The notes below the pieces were generated by a model that was not told the origin of the DNA, did not search any database, and was given only the letters and a program-made list of their open reading frames with translations. A program made the translations under genes and the position numbers. Positions 9,515 to 17,445 of a stretch of DNA of 64,000 nucleotides are shown one piece after another. The stretch lies in NCBI RefSeq assembly GCF_900215465.1, contig NZ_OBEH01000001.1, positions 1,178,001 through 1,242,000 of the forward strand, written 5' to 3'. The first letter of the stretch is position 1; each line of letters opens with the position of its first letter. The stretch is from Flagellimonas pacifica. GTDB lineage: Bacteria > Bacteroidota > Bacteroidia > Flavobacteriales > Flavobacteriaceae.

Positions 9515-12500
9515 ATGCGTATGAAAGCTAAATTACATCTTGTTTTTTCAATATCCATATTTTTCACCTGCTTTTGTACATATGCACAACAAGGTTATTG
9601 GAAATCAATCCCAAAAAAATCCAACTTCAAGAGTGTTTCTATTGAAGATATGAACAAAGCCAAAGGAGTTTTCGGTTTGGACGAAGCAAAATTTTCCAAA
9701 CAACTTAAATCCTTTTCAAGCTCTAAACAAGAAAAACAGGTCGTATACCTGCCAGCGCAGAATGGTCAAATAATTGCTTTTGATATTAGGGAAACCTCGG
9801 TGTTGCATCCAGATTTGGCAAAAAAATATCCAAACATAAAATCCTTTTCAGGATATAGTATAGATGGTCAATACAAGGTTAAGCTCAGTAGCTCTCATAA
9901 AGGCTTGCAAAGCATGATTGTGGATTTGAAAGGAGAGAAAACTGCGTTCATGGAGCAATTGTCCAATAAAAAAAACGCTTACGTTGTTTATGAAAAAGGG
10001 AAAGGTGCTGCCACAAAAGATGGGTTTGTCTGTAGTACCAAGAAATTACAACTGAGCTTGGATAAAAAACCAAAGCAAGGTGTGGGAAAAACTATCACCC
10101 CTTTGATAGATGACCAACTTTTACGCAAGTACCGGATAGCCGTTTCGGCAACAGGAGAGTACACAGATTTTCATGGCGGTACAGTTGCAGATGCACTTGC
10201 TGCAATTAATGCAACAATAACTAGAATAAATGAGGTCTTTGAGACAGATTTGGGGGTTACCCTAGAACTGGTTGCAAACAATGATCAGGTAATCTTTACC
10301 AATGCAAATACTGACCCATATAATGGAAATTTAAATGGACAGGTCCAAAGTACGTTGACATCAACTATTGGTGAAGCAAATTACGATGTGGGACATTTGT
10401 TCCATAAAGTAGCGACATCCGCTCAGAACAATGGAAATGCTGGGTTTATTGGGTCAGTTTGTGAAGACAATAAAAAAGGGAGTGCTTTTGCGTCTGCTGA
10501 GACTCCTCAAGGAGATGTGTTTGATATTGATTTTGTCGCCCATGAATTAGGGCATCAGTTTGGGGCCAATCATACTTGGTCTTTTGAATCTGAGGGAACT
10601 GGAGTGCAAGCAGAACCTGGAAGTGGAACCACCATTATGGGATATGCAGGTATTGTAGGGGCAAATAATGTTGCTCCTAATGGTGATGATTACTTTCACT
10701 ATAACAGTATTCTACAAATTTCCAATTATATTAAGACCACTTCCTGTGCGCAAACAACACCGCTTACCAATGCGCTGCCTGTTTTAACGCCGATGGGAGA
10801 TTATATAATTCCAAAAGAGACTGCCTTTGTTTTAACGGGTGAGGCTACAGATAGTGATGCGGGAGATGTGCTTACCTATACGTGGGAACAAATTGATGAT
10901 GGGGTGGTTACAAATGGCAATTTTGGCTCGGAAAACCCAAGTGGTGCTAACTTTAGGTCCATGCCTCCAACAACTGACCCTGTTAGGTATTTTCCTAGAT
11001 TATCACGTGTTGTTCAAGGTAGTTTAACTCAGACAGGCCCTGGAATTAATGATGCCTGGGAGACAATTTCCACAATAGAGCGAGATTTAAATTTTGCATT
11101 TACCGTTAGGGACAATGCAGTTGGAGGAGGACAAGTGGTTTCTGATGTGTTAAAGGTTGAAGTAATCAATTCTGCAGGCCCCTTTGTGGTTACTTCCCAA
11201 GCTTCCAGTGAGGTTTACGAAGGAGGAACAATCCAAGAGATTACTTGGGATGTTGCCAATACCAATAGTCTGCCCATCAATTGTAAAACAGTGGATGTTT
11301 TGTTGTCATTGGACGGAGGTGTTACCTTTCCTATTATCCTTGAAGAAAACACATTGAATGATGGAACCGAAGAAGTCCTAATGCCGGGGAATGCTACTAC
11401 CGCAGCACGTATTATGATTAAGGCAAGTGACAATGTATTCTTTGCCGTTAATTCGTCTGATTTCACGATTCAGGAATCACAAGTGGTTTTAAGTTTTCAG
11501 AGTCTTTCTTTTGAGGTTTGTCAGCCAAATGACCTGATAATTCCTTTTACATATGAGACTTTTTCAGGGTTCAATGAAACCTCAACATTTTCCGCTAACC
11601 TACCTGCTGGTTTAACGGCATCTTTTGCTCCCACACAGGCAACAGTCAATAACACAGATGTGGATATGACCATTTCAAATACCAATGGTGTTGCTCCAGG
11701 GGTTTACACCGTTACGGTTACTTCATCCTCTACATCGGTAACAAAAAACGTTGATTTAACAGTGGCAATTCGTGATGGAAATTTCACTGATGTGGTATTG
11801 TTGAGTCCAACAAATGCTCAGGTAAATACACCTATAAACCCTTTGCTTAGCTGGCAGGCCAATGATTTGCATACGGATTTTGACGTAGAGATTGCCACTG
11901 ATGTAGGGTTTTCGAATATCGTTGAATCGGCTTCCGGACCGTTAAATTTTTATCAAACAACCAATCTTAATCCACAAACGGAATATTTTTGGAGGTTGAG
12001 GCCTAAAAACAATTGCGGTACAGGAACATTTGGAACACCATTTAGTTTTACAACCATTCAAGAGGATTGCAAGAATTTGGAGCCAACTGGGCTACCTTTA
12101 GAAATCCCAACAAGTAATACATCTACCGTAACAACTTCTGTTCAAATTTTTGATGACCTCTCCGTTTCTGATGTCAACGTGACCCTGGAGTTGGCACATA
12201 CATATCTTGCAGATCTTATAATTACTTTGATTTCCCCGTCTGGCACACGGGTAGCGTTGATATCTAATACCTGTGGAGAATTAAACAACATCAATACAGT
12301 TTTTGATGATGATGGGGTTGACCTTGTTTGCTCTGGAAATCCGGCTATATCTGGAACTGTGAAACCTTTAGGCTCGCTGGCATCTCTTATAGGAGAGTCC
12401 ACTTTTGGGGAATGGAAGTTGGAAATTAAGGATACAGCCAATGGTGATGGGGGGTCTTTGACAGCTTTTTCACTGGAGGTGTGCGCGGAAGGAGCCTTTA

Positions 12501-13321
12501 GGCCAGATGATGACAATGATGGTGTTTTTGATGATGGAGATGATCTATGTTTGGGTACACCAAAAGGAGTTGAGGTTGATACAAGTGGTTGTCCAGTAAA
12601 CAGATTTCCAGTCGATAATTTTTCAATAGCAGCGCAAAGCGAAACATGTAGGGATAATAACGATGGTTCTATTTCTATTACAGCTTCGGATACTTCAATA
12701 ACCTATTCAGCAGTCCTAAATGGAAACGGGGCAACATTGAACATGGATTTTACCGATGCACACACATTTCAAACGCTGAGTGCCGGAAGCTATTCTTTGT
12801 GTATAACCGGTACTGATGGAGCCAATGACTATAAGGAAGTTTGTTTTAACATTGTGGTAACAGAGCCCGAAGTATTGTCCGCATCAGCCGTAGCTGATGG
12901 AAGTGTGTTAAGTGTGTCTTTAACTGGGGGTAGTTTGTATAACGTAGAGTTTAACGGTCTGGTTACACAAACAGATGGTTCAGAAATTCAGCTGGATTTA
13001 AAAGATGGAATCAACACGCTAAAGGTATCCACGAACTTACCATGTCAAGGGGTTTATGAAGAAACCTTTTTTAGCTCTTCTACACCTGTCTTATATCAAA
13101 ATCAGGTTGATGTCAATAAAAAGAATGTATTTCTTAATGGGTTTGTTGGAGATGTAGAAATTCATGTTTTTTCTACAAATGGACAATTAGTACTAGAAAC
13201 CTTGAAGCGGGTAAATGGAAACGATCTTGAATTGGATTTTTCAAGTTTCCCTACTGGGGTTTATTATATGAATATAAGTGGCTTAGGGATTAAAAAGGAT
13301 TTTAAATTGATTAAGGAATAG
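9515..13321 (+). CDS. Secreted reprolysin-like zinc metallopeptidase with P-domain and T9SS type A tail
   Basis: This is a 1268-residue exported protease. In order: signal peptide (about 1-25, ending TYAQQ); a propeptide region; a metzincin domain with HELGHQFGANH at 343-353 (three zinc ligands) and a downstream TTIMGYAG Met-turn; Ig/Fn-like beta domains; a proprotein-convertase P-domain (about 870-990, DVNVTLELAHTYLADLIITL); a thrombospondin type 3 calcium-binding stretch (DDDNDGVFDDGDD); and a C-terminal type IX sorting domain (FSTNGQLVLETL...FPTGVYYMNI...KKDFKLIKE). It is predicted to cross the outer membrane by T9SS and remain on the surface or be released. ATG codons at 9515 and 9521 are both usable. 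A lipoprotein gene follows after two bases. Confidence 0.93.
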   Translation: MRMKAKLHLVFSISIFFTCFCTYAQQGYWKSIPKKSNFKSVSIEDMNKAKGVFGLDEAKFSKQLKSFSSSKQEKQVVYLPAQNGQIIAFDIRETSVLHPDLAKKYPNIKSFSGYSIDGQYKVKLSSSHKGLQSMIVDLKGEKTAFMEQLSNKKNAYVVYEKGKGAATKDGFVCSTKKLQLSLDKKPKQGVGKTITPLIDDQLLRKYRIAVSATGEYTDFHGGTVADALAAINATITRINEVFETDLGVTLELVANNDQVIFTNANTDPYNGNLNGQVQSTLTSTIGEANYDVGHLFHKVATSAQNNGNAGFIGSVCEDNKKGSAFASAETPQGDVFDIDFVAHELGHQFGANHTWSFESEGTGVQAEPGSGTTIMGYAGIVGANNVAPNGDDYFHYNSILQISNYIKTTSCAQTTPLTNALPVLTPMGDYIIPKETAFVLTGEATDSDAGDVLTYTWEQIDDGVVTNGNFGSENPSGANFRSMPPTTDPVRYFPRLSRVVQGSLTQTGPGINDAWETISTIERDLNFAFTVRDNAVGGGQVVSDVLKVEVINSAGPFVVTSQASSEVYEGGTIQEITWDVANTNSLPINCKTVDVLLSLDGGVTFPIILEENTLNDGTEEVLMPGNATTAARIMIKASDNVFFAVNSSDFTIQESQVVLSFQSLSFEVCQPNDLIIPFTYETFSGFNETSTFSANLPAGLTASFAPTQATVNNTDVDMTISNTNGVAPGVYTVTVTSSSTSVTKNVDLTVAIRDGNFTDVVLLSPTNAQVNTPINPLLSWQANDLHTDFDVEIATDVGFSNIVESASGPLNFYQTTNLNPQTEYFWRLRPKNNCGTGTFGTPFSFTTIQEDCKNLEPTGLPLEIPTSNTSTVTTSVQIFDDLSVSDVNVTLELAHTYLADLIITLISPSGTRVALISNTCGELNNINTVFDDDGVDLVCSGNPAISGTVKPLGSLASLIGESTFGEWKLEIKDTANGDGGSLTAFSLEVCAEGAFRPDDDNDGVFDDGDDLCLGTPKGVEVDTSGCPVNRFPVDNFSIAAQSETCRDNNDGSISITASDTSITYSAVLNGNGATLNMDFTDAHTFQTLSAGSYSLCITGTDGANDYKEVCFNIVVTEPEVLSASAVADGSVLSVSLTGGSLYNVEFNGLVTQTDGSEIQLDLKDGINTLKVSTNLPCQGVYEETFFSSSTPVLYQNQVDVNKKNVFLNGFVGDVEIHVFSTNGQLVLETLKRVNGNDLELDFSSFPTGVYYMNISGLGIKKDFKLIKE

Positions 13322-13323
13322 AA

Positions 13324-14007
13324 ATGAAGCGGTTTTTTTTATGTTTGGGGGTACTTGGTTTATTATGGTCCTGTGGTAGTGATGATCCACCACCCGCACC
13401 GGAAGGAGCAAATTTGATTTTCCCGGATCAAAACTCTGAATGTACTACTGGAGTAAATGTTAGTGAAACGCTGAGCCAGGTCACCTTTAGGTGGCAGGCC
13501 TCTATACATACTGATAGTTATACTTTGAATGTTGTAAACCTGGAAACTAATGTTCCGCAGACAATTTCAACTGCAGCTACCTCTGCCAGTCTGTCAATAG
13601 CCAAAGGAACACCATATTCATGGTCTGTTAATTCTGTTAACTCCCAATCCGATCAAACAGCTACGAGTGAGACATGGCTATTTTATAACTCCGGTTTCCA
13701 AACCACTTATGCACCTTTTCCAGCGCAATTGGTAAATCCAGTTTCCGGATCTACAGTACAGAAGAGCATTGCTAATGAGGTCGTTCTAAAGTGGATGGGC
13801 GCAGATGTTGAGAATGATATTACTTCTTTTGAAGTTTTCTTTTCAGATGAAAACCCACCTACCACTTCAATAGGCACAACAAACCCAGATACAATGGAGT
13901 TGAACGTTGGCGTTACATCCAATACTGTTTACTTTTGGAAAGTTATTACCACAGATCAGGAAGGCAATACTTCAGACTCTGGCCTTTTTGAGTTTAAGGT
14001 ATTCTAG
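13324..14007 (+). CDS. Fibronectin-type-III-like lipoprotein
   Basis: This 227-residue predicted lipoprotein has the signal MKRFFLCLGVLGLLW followed by lipobox SCGSD. After a Pro/Asp linker there are two beta-sandwich domains, each with the Fn3-like pattern TFRWQAS...Y-L-V and LKWMGAD...YFWKVITTD. No catalytic motif is visible. It starts two bases after the metallopeptidase stop, so the pair is co-transcribed; it could be a partner or anchor of the protease, which is inference. Its stop codon is separated from the convergent pth stop by a single base, leaving no room for a terminator between them. Confidence 0.75.
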   Translation: MKRFFLCLGVLGLLWSCGSDDPPPAPEGANLIFPDQNSECTTGVNVSETLSQVTFRWQASIHTDSYTLNVVNLETNVPQTISTAATSASLSIAKGTPYSWSVNSVNSQSDQTATSETWLFYNSGFQTTYAPFPAQLVNPVSGSTVQKSIANEVVLKWMGADVENDITSFEVFFSDENPPTTSIGTTNPDTMELNVGVTSNTVYFWKVITTDQEGNTSDSGLFEFKVF

Positions 14008-14008
14008 G

Positions 14009-14644
14009 CTAAGTGCCGTTAAACTGGTTCATAGTATTCTTTATACCAGAGAACACAAAAGAACGAATAACATGGGTTGATTTTTGTAAACGCTCCTTTA
14101 GTTTTTGAACTTCATCGTCGCTCCATTTGCCTAACACATAGTCCACTTGTTTTCCTTTACTGAATTCTGAACCAACTCCAAACCTAAACCGGTTATATTT
14201 TGAAGTTTGTAGAGTGTTCTGAATATCTTTTAGTCCGTTATGGCCGCCGTCGCTGCCCTTGGTTTTAACTCGCAGAGTGCCAAAAGGAAGATTGATGTCA
14301 TCAGTGATTACAAGAACATTTTCCAAAGGAATTTTTTCTTTTTCTATCCAATACCTCACCGCTTTTCCGCTTAGGTTCATATATGTGGATGGCTTAAGAC
14401 ATAGAATACTCTTGCCCTTATATTTAAAAGTGGCCACGGACCCTAGTTTGGCCCCTTCAAAAACGAAGGCTTCTTCATCGGCTAAAAAATCCAAAATCTT
14501 GAAACCAATATTATGTCTTGTTTCTTCATATTCCATTCCTATGTTTCCAAGACCTACAATGAGGAATTTTTTCATGGTGTCCGTTTCTGGCAGTAGCTGT
14601 TTTGAATTGCTGAAAAGTGCTTTGATAAACTGGAACATTGGCAA
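14009..14644 (-). CDS. pth: Peptidyl-tRNA hydrolase
   Basis: Pth cleaves peptidyl-tRNAs released from stalled ribosomes so that the tRNA can be reused. Motifs: FLIVGLGNIGMEYEETRHNIGF (catalytic Asn and His), LKPSTYMNLSG, and ITDDINLPFGTLRVKTKGSDGGHNGLK (catalytic Asp). The reading frame gives 211 residues, with about 23 extra before the canonical MKKFLIVGLGN; such short N-terminal extensions are frequent in flavobacterial Pth, but the true start may be the ATG at residue 24. It is downstream of rplY, a common pairing, with a hairpin between them. Confidence 0.95.
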   Translation of the reverse strand: MPMFQFIKALFSNSKQLLPETDTMKKFLIVGLGNIGMEYEETRHNIGFKILDFLADEEAFVFEGAKLGSVATFKYKGKSILCLKPSTYMNLSGKAVRYWIEKEKIPLENVLVITDDINLPFGTLRVKTKGSDGGHNGLKDIQNTLQTSKYNRFRFGVGSEFSKGKQVDYVLGKWSDDEVQKLKERLQKSTHVIRSFVFSGIKNTMNQFNGT

Positions 14645-14661
14645 GCTTCCATTTGTTCAAA

Positions 14662-14707
14662 AATACAAAAGCATCCCAAACTTAATGTATTCAAAAAGTT
14701 GGGATGC
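14662..14707 (-). terminator. Hairpin terminator or attenuator between rplY and pth
   Basis: A 9-bp perfect inverted repeat (GCATCCCAA / TTGGGATGC) with a loop of about 19 bases lies 20 bases after the rplY stop. Read on the minus strand it is followed by TTTTGTATTTTTG, an imperfect T tract. It probably reduces read-through from rplY into pth. Confidence 0.55.
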
Positions 14708-14728
14708 CTTGAAAAAATTCTATTAAAA

Positions 14729-15373
14729 CTATTCAGTAGCCTCAGCTGCCGGAGCTTCAGCACCTTCTGCTGCTGCCTCAGTACCTTCTGCACCTTCAGT
14801 TTCTTCTTCTTCCTCATCATCAACAGATGTTCTAGAAGCTTTCACCTGAACAACAGCAGTGCTGTCAGGATGAAGAATAGCATAGTCATCGTTTAAAAGT
14901 GTTTCCACCGCAATGGTTCCACCAATTCTTAGCTTTGAAATATCAATAGTGATAAAATCAGGCAATAAGTCTGGCAATGCCTTGATAGCAAGCTTTCTTT
15001 TTCTGAAAAGTAGACGTCCACCGTTTCTAACACCAGGCGAATTTCCTTCCAAACGAATAGGAATATTCATGGTAACAGGCTTGTCTTTGAACAACTGGTA
15101 GAAATCGATATGCAAAATCTTGTCTGATACAGGGTGAAATTGAATGTCCTGTAATACAGCTTCAAACGTTTGGCCGTCTTCCAACTCAATCACAACAGTG
15201 TGTGCGTTGGGAGTGTACACCAAATGTCTGAATGCTAGTTCATCAGCTGAAAAGTGCATTGGTTTATCCCCTCCGTACAGCACGCAAGGGACCTTTCCAG
15301 CATTACGTAAGGCTTTGGTAGATACCTTGCCCACGCTTTCTCTTTGGGATCCTTTGATAGTAATTGACTTCAT
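14729..15373 (-). CDS. rplY: 50S ribosomal protein L25/general stress protein Ctc
   Basis: This is the 214-residue CTC-type L25, which binds 5S rRNA. The N-terminal L25 domain (1-92) shows [29 protein letters not shown]. The C-terminal TL5 domain (about 95-185) includes [19 protein letters not shown]. An acidic, alanine-rich tail ([14 protein letters not shown] onward) ends the protein, as is usual in Bacteroidota. It lies between prs and pth on the minus strand, a conserved order (prs-rplY-pth). Confidence 0.96.
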   Translation of the reverse strand: MKSITIKGSQRESVGKVSTKALRNAGKVPCVLYGGDKPMHFSADELAFRHLVYTPNAHTVVIELEDGQTFEAVLQDIQFHPVSDKILHIDFYQLFKDKPVTMNIPIRLEGNSPGVRNGGRLLFRKRKLAIKALPDLLPDFITIDISKLRIGGTIAVETLLNDDYAILHPDSTAVVQVKASRTSVDDEEEEETEGAEGTEAAAEGAEAPAAEATE

Positions 15374-15430
15374 AACTTTTGTTAATCTATATAATATTTA
15401 ATTTATTCTACACATTTTCGAAGTGCCAAG

Positions 15431-15457
15431 CTTGTCAGCCTGAGCGTAGTCGAAGGC
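15431..15457. repeat. REP-like extragenic element between prs and rplY
   Basis: The stretch contains CAGCCTGAGCGTAGTCGAAG. From memory, close variants of this sequence are scattered many times between genes in flavobacterial genomes. It abuts the prs stop codon and can form only an imperfect hairpin. No second copy is seen in this window, so the repeat nature rests on recalled knowledge rather than on the window itself. Confidence 0.6.
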
Positions 15458-16398
15458 TACATTAAAAATTTAGATGATATGGATGTGTTATGATGAACCC
15501 TTTGCATAACGTCTGCAAAAAGGTCCGCACAGCCCAATACCTTTATTTTTTTTCTATCCAGCTCTACAGGTATCGAATCTGTTACGATAAGCTCCGTTAG
15601 CTTTGATTTTTCTATTCTTTCATAGGCATTTCCAGACAGCAGCCCATGTGTTGTGATTGCTCTTACACTTAGAGCTCCACGTTCCATCATTAAATCGGCG
15701 GCCTTTGTCAAAGTACCCGCCGTATCTACCATGTCATCTACAAGAACCACATTTTTTCCTTTTACTTCGCCAATCAGTTCCATATGTGAAATTACATTGG
15801 CCTTAGCACGTTGCTTATAGCAAATAACCACATCACTTTCCAATGCTTTGGAATAAGCGTAGGCTCTTTTTGACCCTCCCATATCTGGTGATGCAATACA
15901 GAGATTGTCCAGATTCAGGTTTTTTACATAAGGTAAAAACAAGGTAGAGGCAAAAAGATGGTCTACTGGCTTTTCAAAAAATCCTTGAATTTGATCAGCG
16001 TGCAAATCCATGGTAATAATTCGTGTTGCTCCAGCGGTTTCCAACATTTTTGCAACAAGTTTTGCGGCTATAGGAACTCTAGGCTTGTCCTTTCTATCCT
16101 GTCTTGCCCATCCAAAATAGGGCATAACGGCTGTAATGTGTCTTGCAGATGCTCTTTTAGCAGCATCCAACATCAACAACATTTCCATTAAGTTCTCTGA
16201 ACTTGGATTGGTAGATCCAATGATAAAAATACGTGCACCTCTTATGGATTCTTCAAAAGAAGGTTGAAATTCACCATCACTATATCTAGAAAATTTGACC
16301 TTCCCAAGTTTTGCTCCATAGGAAGCTGCTATTTTCTCGCCGAGGGCGGTACTTTGCGTACATGCAAAAATCTTAGGTTCTGGAACTTGGTATGCCAT
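15457..16398 (-). CDS. prs: Ribose-phosphate pyrophosphokinase
   Basis: This enzyme makes 5-phosphoribosyl 1-pyrophosphate from ribose 5-phosphate and ATP, feeding purine, pyrimidine, histidine, tryptophan and NAD synthesis. The protein is 313 residues, normal for class I Prs. Motifs: FSRYSDGEFQPSFEESIRG, the metal/ATP flexible-loop region YFGWARQDRKDKPRVPI, the PDMGGSKRAYAYSK block and the PRPP loop VVLVDDMVDTAGTLTKA. The start MAYQVPEPKIF fits. It is first in the prs-rplY-pth run and divergent from tRNA-Leu. Confidence 0.97.
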   Translation of the reverse strand: MAYQVPEPKIFACTQSTALGEKIAASYGAKLGKVKFSRYSDGEFQPSFEESIRGARIFIIGSTNPSSENLMEMLLMLDAAKRASARHITAVMPYFGWARQDRKDKPRVPIAAKLVAKMLETAGATRIITMDLHADQIQGFFEKPVDHLFASTLFLPYVKNLNLDNLCIASPDMGGSKRAYAYSKALESDVVICYKQRAKANVISHMELIGEVKGKNVVLVDDMVDTAGTLTKAADLMMERGALSVRAITTHGLLSGNAYERIEKSKLTELIVTDSIPVELDRKKIKVLGCADLFADVMQRVHHNTSISSKFLM

Positions 16399-16449
16399 TG
16401 CAAACTCTTGTTAACTAGCTTTTTAAAGCTCTTTCTGATAAAAGAGGTG

Positions 16450-16479
16450 CAAATTTAAAAATTAATTTGGGTTGCTAAA
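16450..16479 (-). promoter_or_regulatory. Candidate Bacteroidota promoter for prs
   Basis: On the minus strand the -7 element TAAATTTG (matching TAnnTTTG) is preceded by TTTA, a near match to the -33 TTTG, with 18 bases between. Transcription would start about 45 bases before the prs ATG. It overlaps the control region of the divergent tRNA gene. Confidence 0.4.
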
Positions 16480-16497
16480 GGATTAATCAAGGTATTT

Positions 16498-16530
16498 TTT
16501 GGTGGTAAATGAAATTATTTTTTAGCTTTG
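16498..16530 (+). promoter_or_regulatory. Bacteroidota-type promoter of tRNA-Leu
   Basis: A -33 TTTG (16498-16501) and a -7 TAGCTTTG (16523-16530) are separated by 21 bases, a full match to the TTTG / TAnnTTTG primary sigma consensus of this phylum. The expected start is about 15 bases before the mature tRNA. Confidence 0.6.
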
Positions 16531-16551
16531 CAGTCCTTTTAAAAATTTAAT

Positions 16552-16633
16552 GCTCGAGTGGCGGAACTGGTAGACGCGCTGGATTCAAAATCCAGTTCTT
16601 TCGGGAGTGTGGGTTCGATTCCCACCTCGAGTA
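16552..16633 (+). tRNA. tRNA-Leu (anticodon CAA)
   Basis: A class II tRNA fold is visible: acceptor GCTCGAG with CTCGAGT plus discriminator A, D arm GCGGAACTGGTAGACGCGC, anticodon stem CTGGA/TCCAG around loop TTCAAAA (anticodon CAA), a long variable arm with TTCGGGA, and T arm GTGGG-TTCGATT-CCCAC. CCA is not encoded. It has its own promoter and terminator, so it is a single-gene unit. Confidence 0.97.
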
Positions 16634-16641
16634 CTTCAAGG

Positions 16642-16674
16642 AAAAAGCCAAGATTTTAAATCTTGGCTTTTTTT
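16642..16674 (+). terminator. Terminator of tRNA-Leu
   Basis: The stem AGCCAAGA / TCTTGGCT, extended by A-T pairs, with a TTTTAAA loop and a trailing T tract lies about 10 bases after the tRNA. The flanking A and T runs make it able to work in both directions. Confidence 0.85.
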
Positions 16675-16811
16675 GTTTGGGTTTTGACATATTTGTTAAA
16701 CCTTGTTTATAGCTACATATATAGGGGTTTGGGTATAGTTGAGAACGTCAATTTCCATTTTTTATGTATTTATTAATACTTTTTTTGGTGGAATTTGGTA
16801 AATTCATCGCC

Positions 16812-17114
16812 GTGAAAATAGGTCGTATAAAAAACTTTGTTGCTTATACTTTTGCTATTGCTTTTCTTTTATTGAAAGTAGCAGGCCTGCACGTATTTAC
16901 CCATGATCAGGACAATGTTGAACATTGTGAGGTTTGCGACCTTGTTTCCATCAGTAACTTTACACCGTTGGTCAATGATGTTGCTGAGAGTCCCATAATT
17001 GGTGAAGTTTGTTTTTATGCCGATGTTGTAATAAGCCGCTATAGTTTCACTTATAGCAAAACCACGCACATCACTTGTCTATTTTCAAGACCTCCTCCTT
17101 CTTCTTTAGTTTAG
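16812..17114 (+). CDS. Small His/Cys-rich membrane protein, putative metal-binding
   Basis: This is a hypothetical protein of about 100 residues from the GTG at 16812 (MKIGRIKNF...), or 116 from the in-frame ATG at 16764; the shorter form gives a cleaner N-terminal hydrophobic segment (YTFAIAFLLLKVAGLHVF). Just after it lies a dense potential metal site, HVFTHDQDNVEHCEVCD, with three His and a Cys-x2-Cys pair. The C-terminus has a proline cluster (RPPPSS). I do not recognise a named family. It lies on the same strand ahead of the TonB/ABC gene run, separated by 331 bases. Metal sensing or chaperoning in the periplasm is inferred only from residues and position. Confidence 0.6.
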   Translation: MKIGRIKNFVAYTFAIAFLLLKVAGLHVFTHDQDNVEHCEVCDLVSISNFTPLVNDVAESPIIGEVCFYADVVISRYSFTYSKTTHITCLFSRPPPSSLV

Positions 17115-17445
17115 TCATTTCTATTTCATTCAAATTGCTATTCGGTTGTTAAACCTGTATTATGGTTGTTGAGCTCCATATGGAGTGCCAACTCCTCTTT
17201 AATTAAGGGTTTATCAATTCTGCGAAGATTTTATCGTGAGAAACAGTGCTAGCCGCATATCAATTACTCATTTGATGGCATTTTGTAATTCAGAAATTTC
17301 ATAGACTACACTTTATCCCTTTAACAAACCGTCATACCCCACTGGGGTTATATGTTTTCCTAATGGAATGCAATGCAATGGCTGCCTGTTTGCACCCAAG
17401 ATGATGGTGAAATTCAAGCTATTTAATCACCCAAAAGCATACAAT
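17115..17445. other. Intergenic control region before the TonB/ABC operon
   Basis: This stretch of 331 bases has no convincing gene. An ORF running in from 17368 is just an N-terminal extension of the ABC ATPase frame. The only clear structure is a GC-rich palindrome at 17336-17348. A weak -7-like TATGTTTT follows at 17351, with no good -33. No terminator is visible after the small membrane-protein gene, so read-through from it is possible. Confidence 0.5.
17336..17348. promoter_or_regulatory. Palindromic ACCCC-N3-GGGGT site, CsoR-operator-like
   Basis: The inverted repeat ACCCC ACT GGGGT lies within ATACCCCACTGGGGTTAT, about 100 bases before the ATPase start. From memory, CsoR-family copper sensors bind pseudo-palindromes of the form TACCCC...GGGGTA. 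No CsoR gene is in the window, so the identity of the binder is inference; a chance palindrome is possible but GC arms are rare in this AT-rich DNA. Confidence 0.35.

Noticed and set aside
14572..14896. Several opposite-strand and alternate frames across the rplY acidic tail
   Set aside because: They arise from the repetitive Glu/Ala codons of the L25 tail and lack any coding resemblance.
17368..17445. Upstream in-frame extension of the first ABC ATPase
   Set aside because: The 26 extra residues have no resemblance to ABC proteins, and the MLKAINLSK start gives the standard length.
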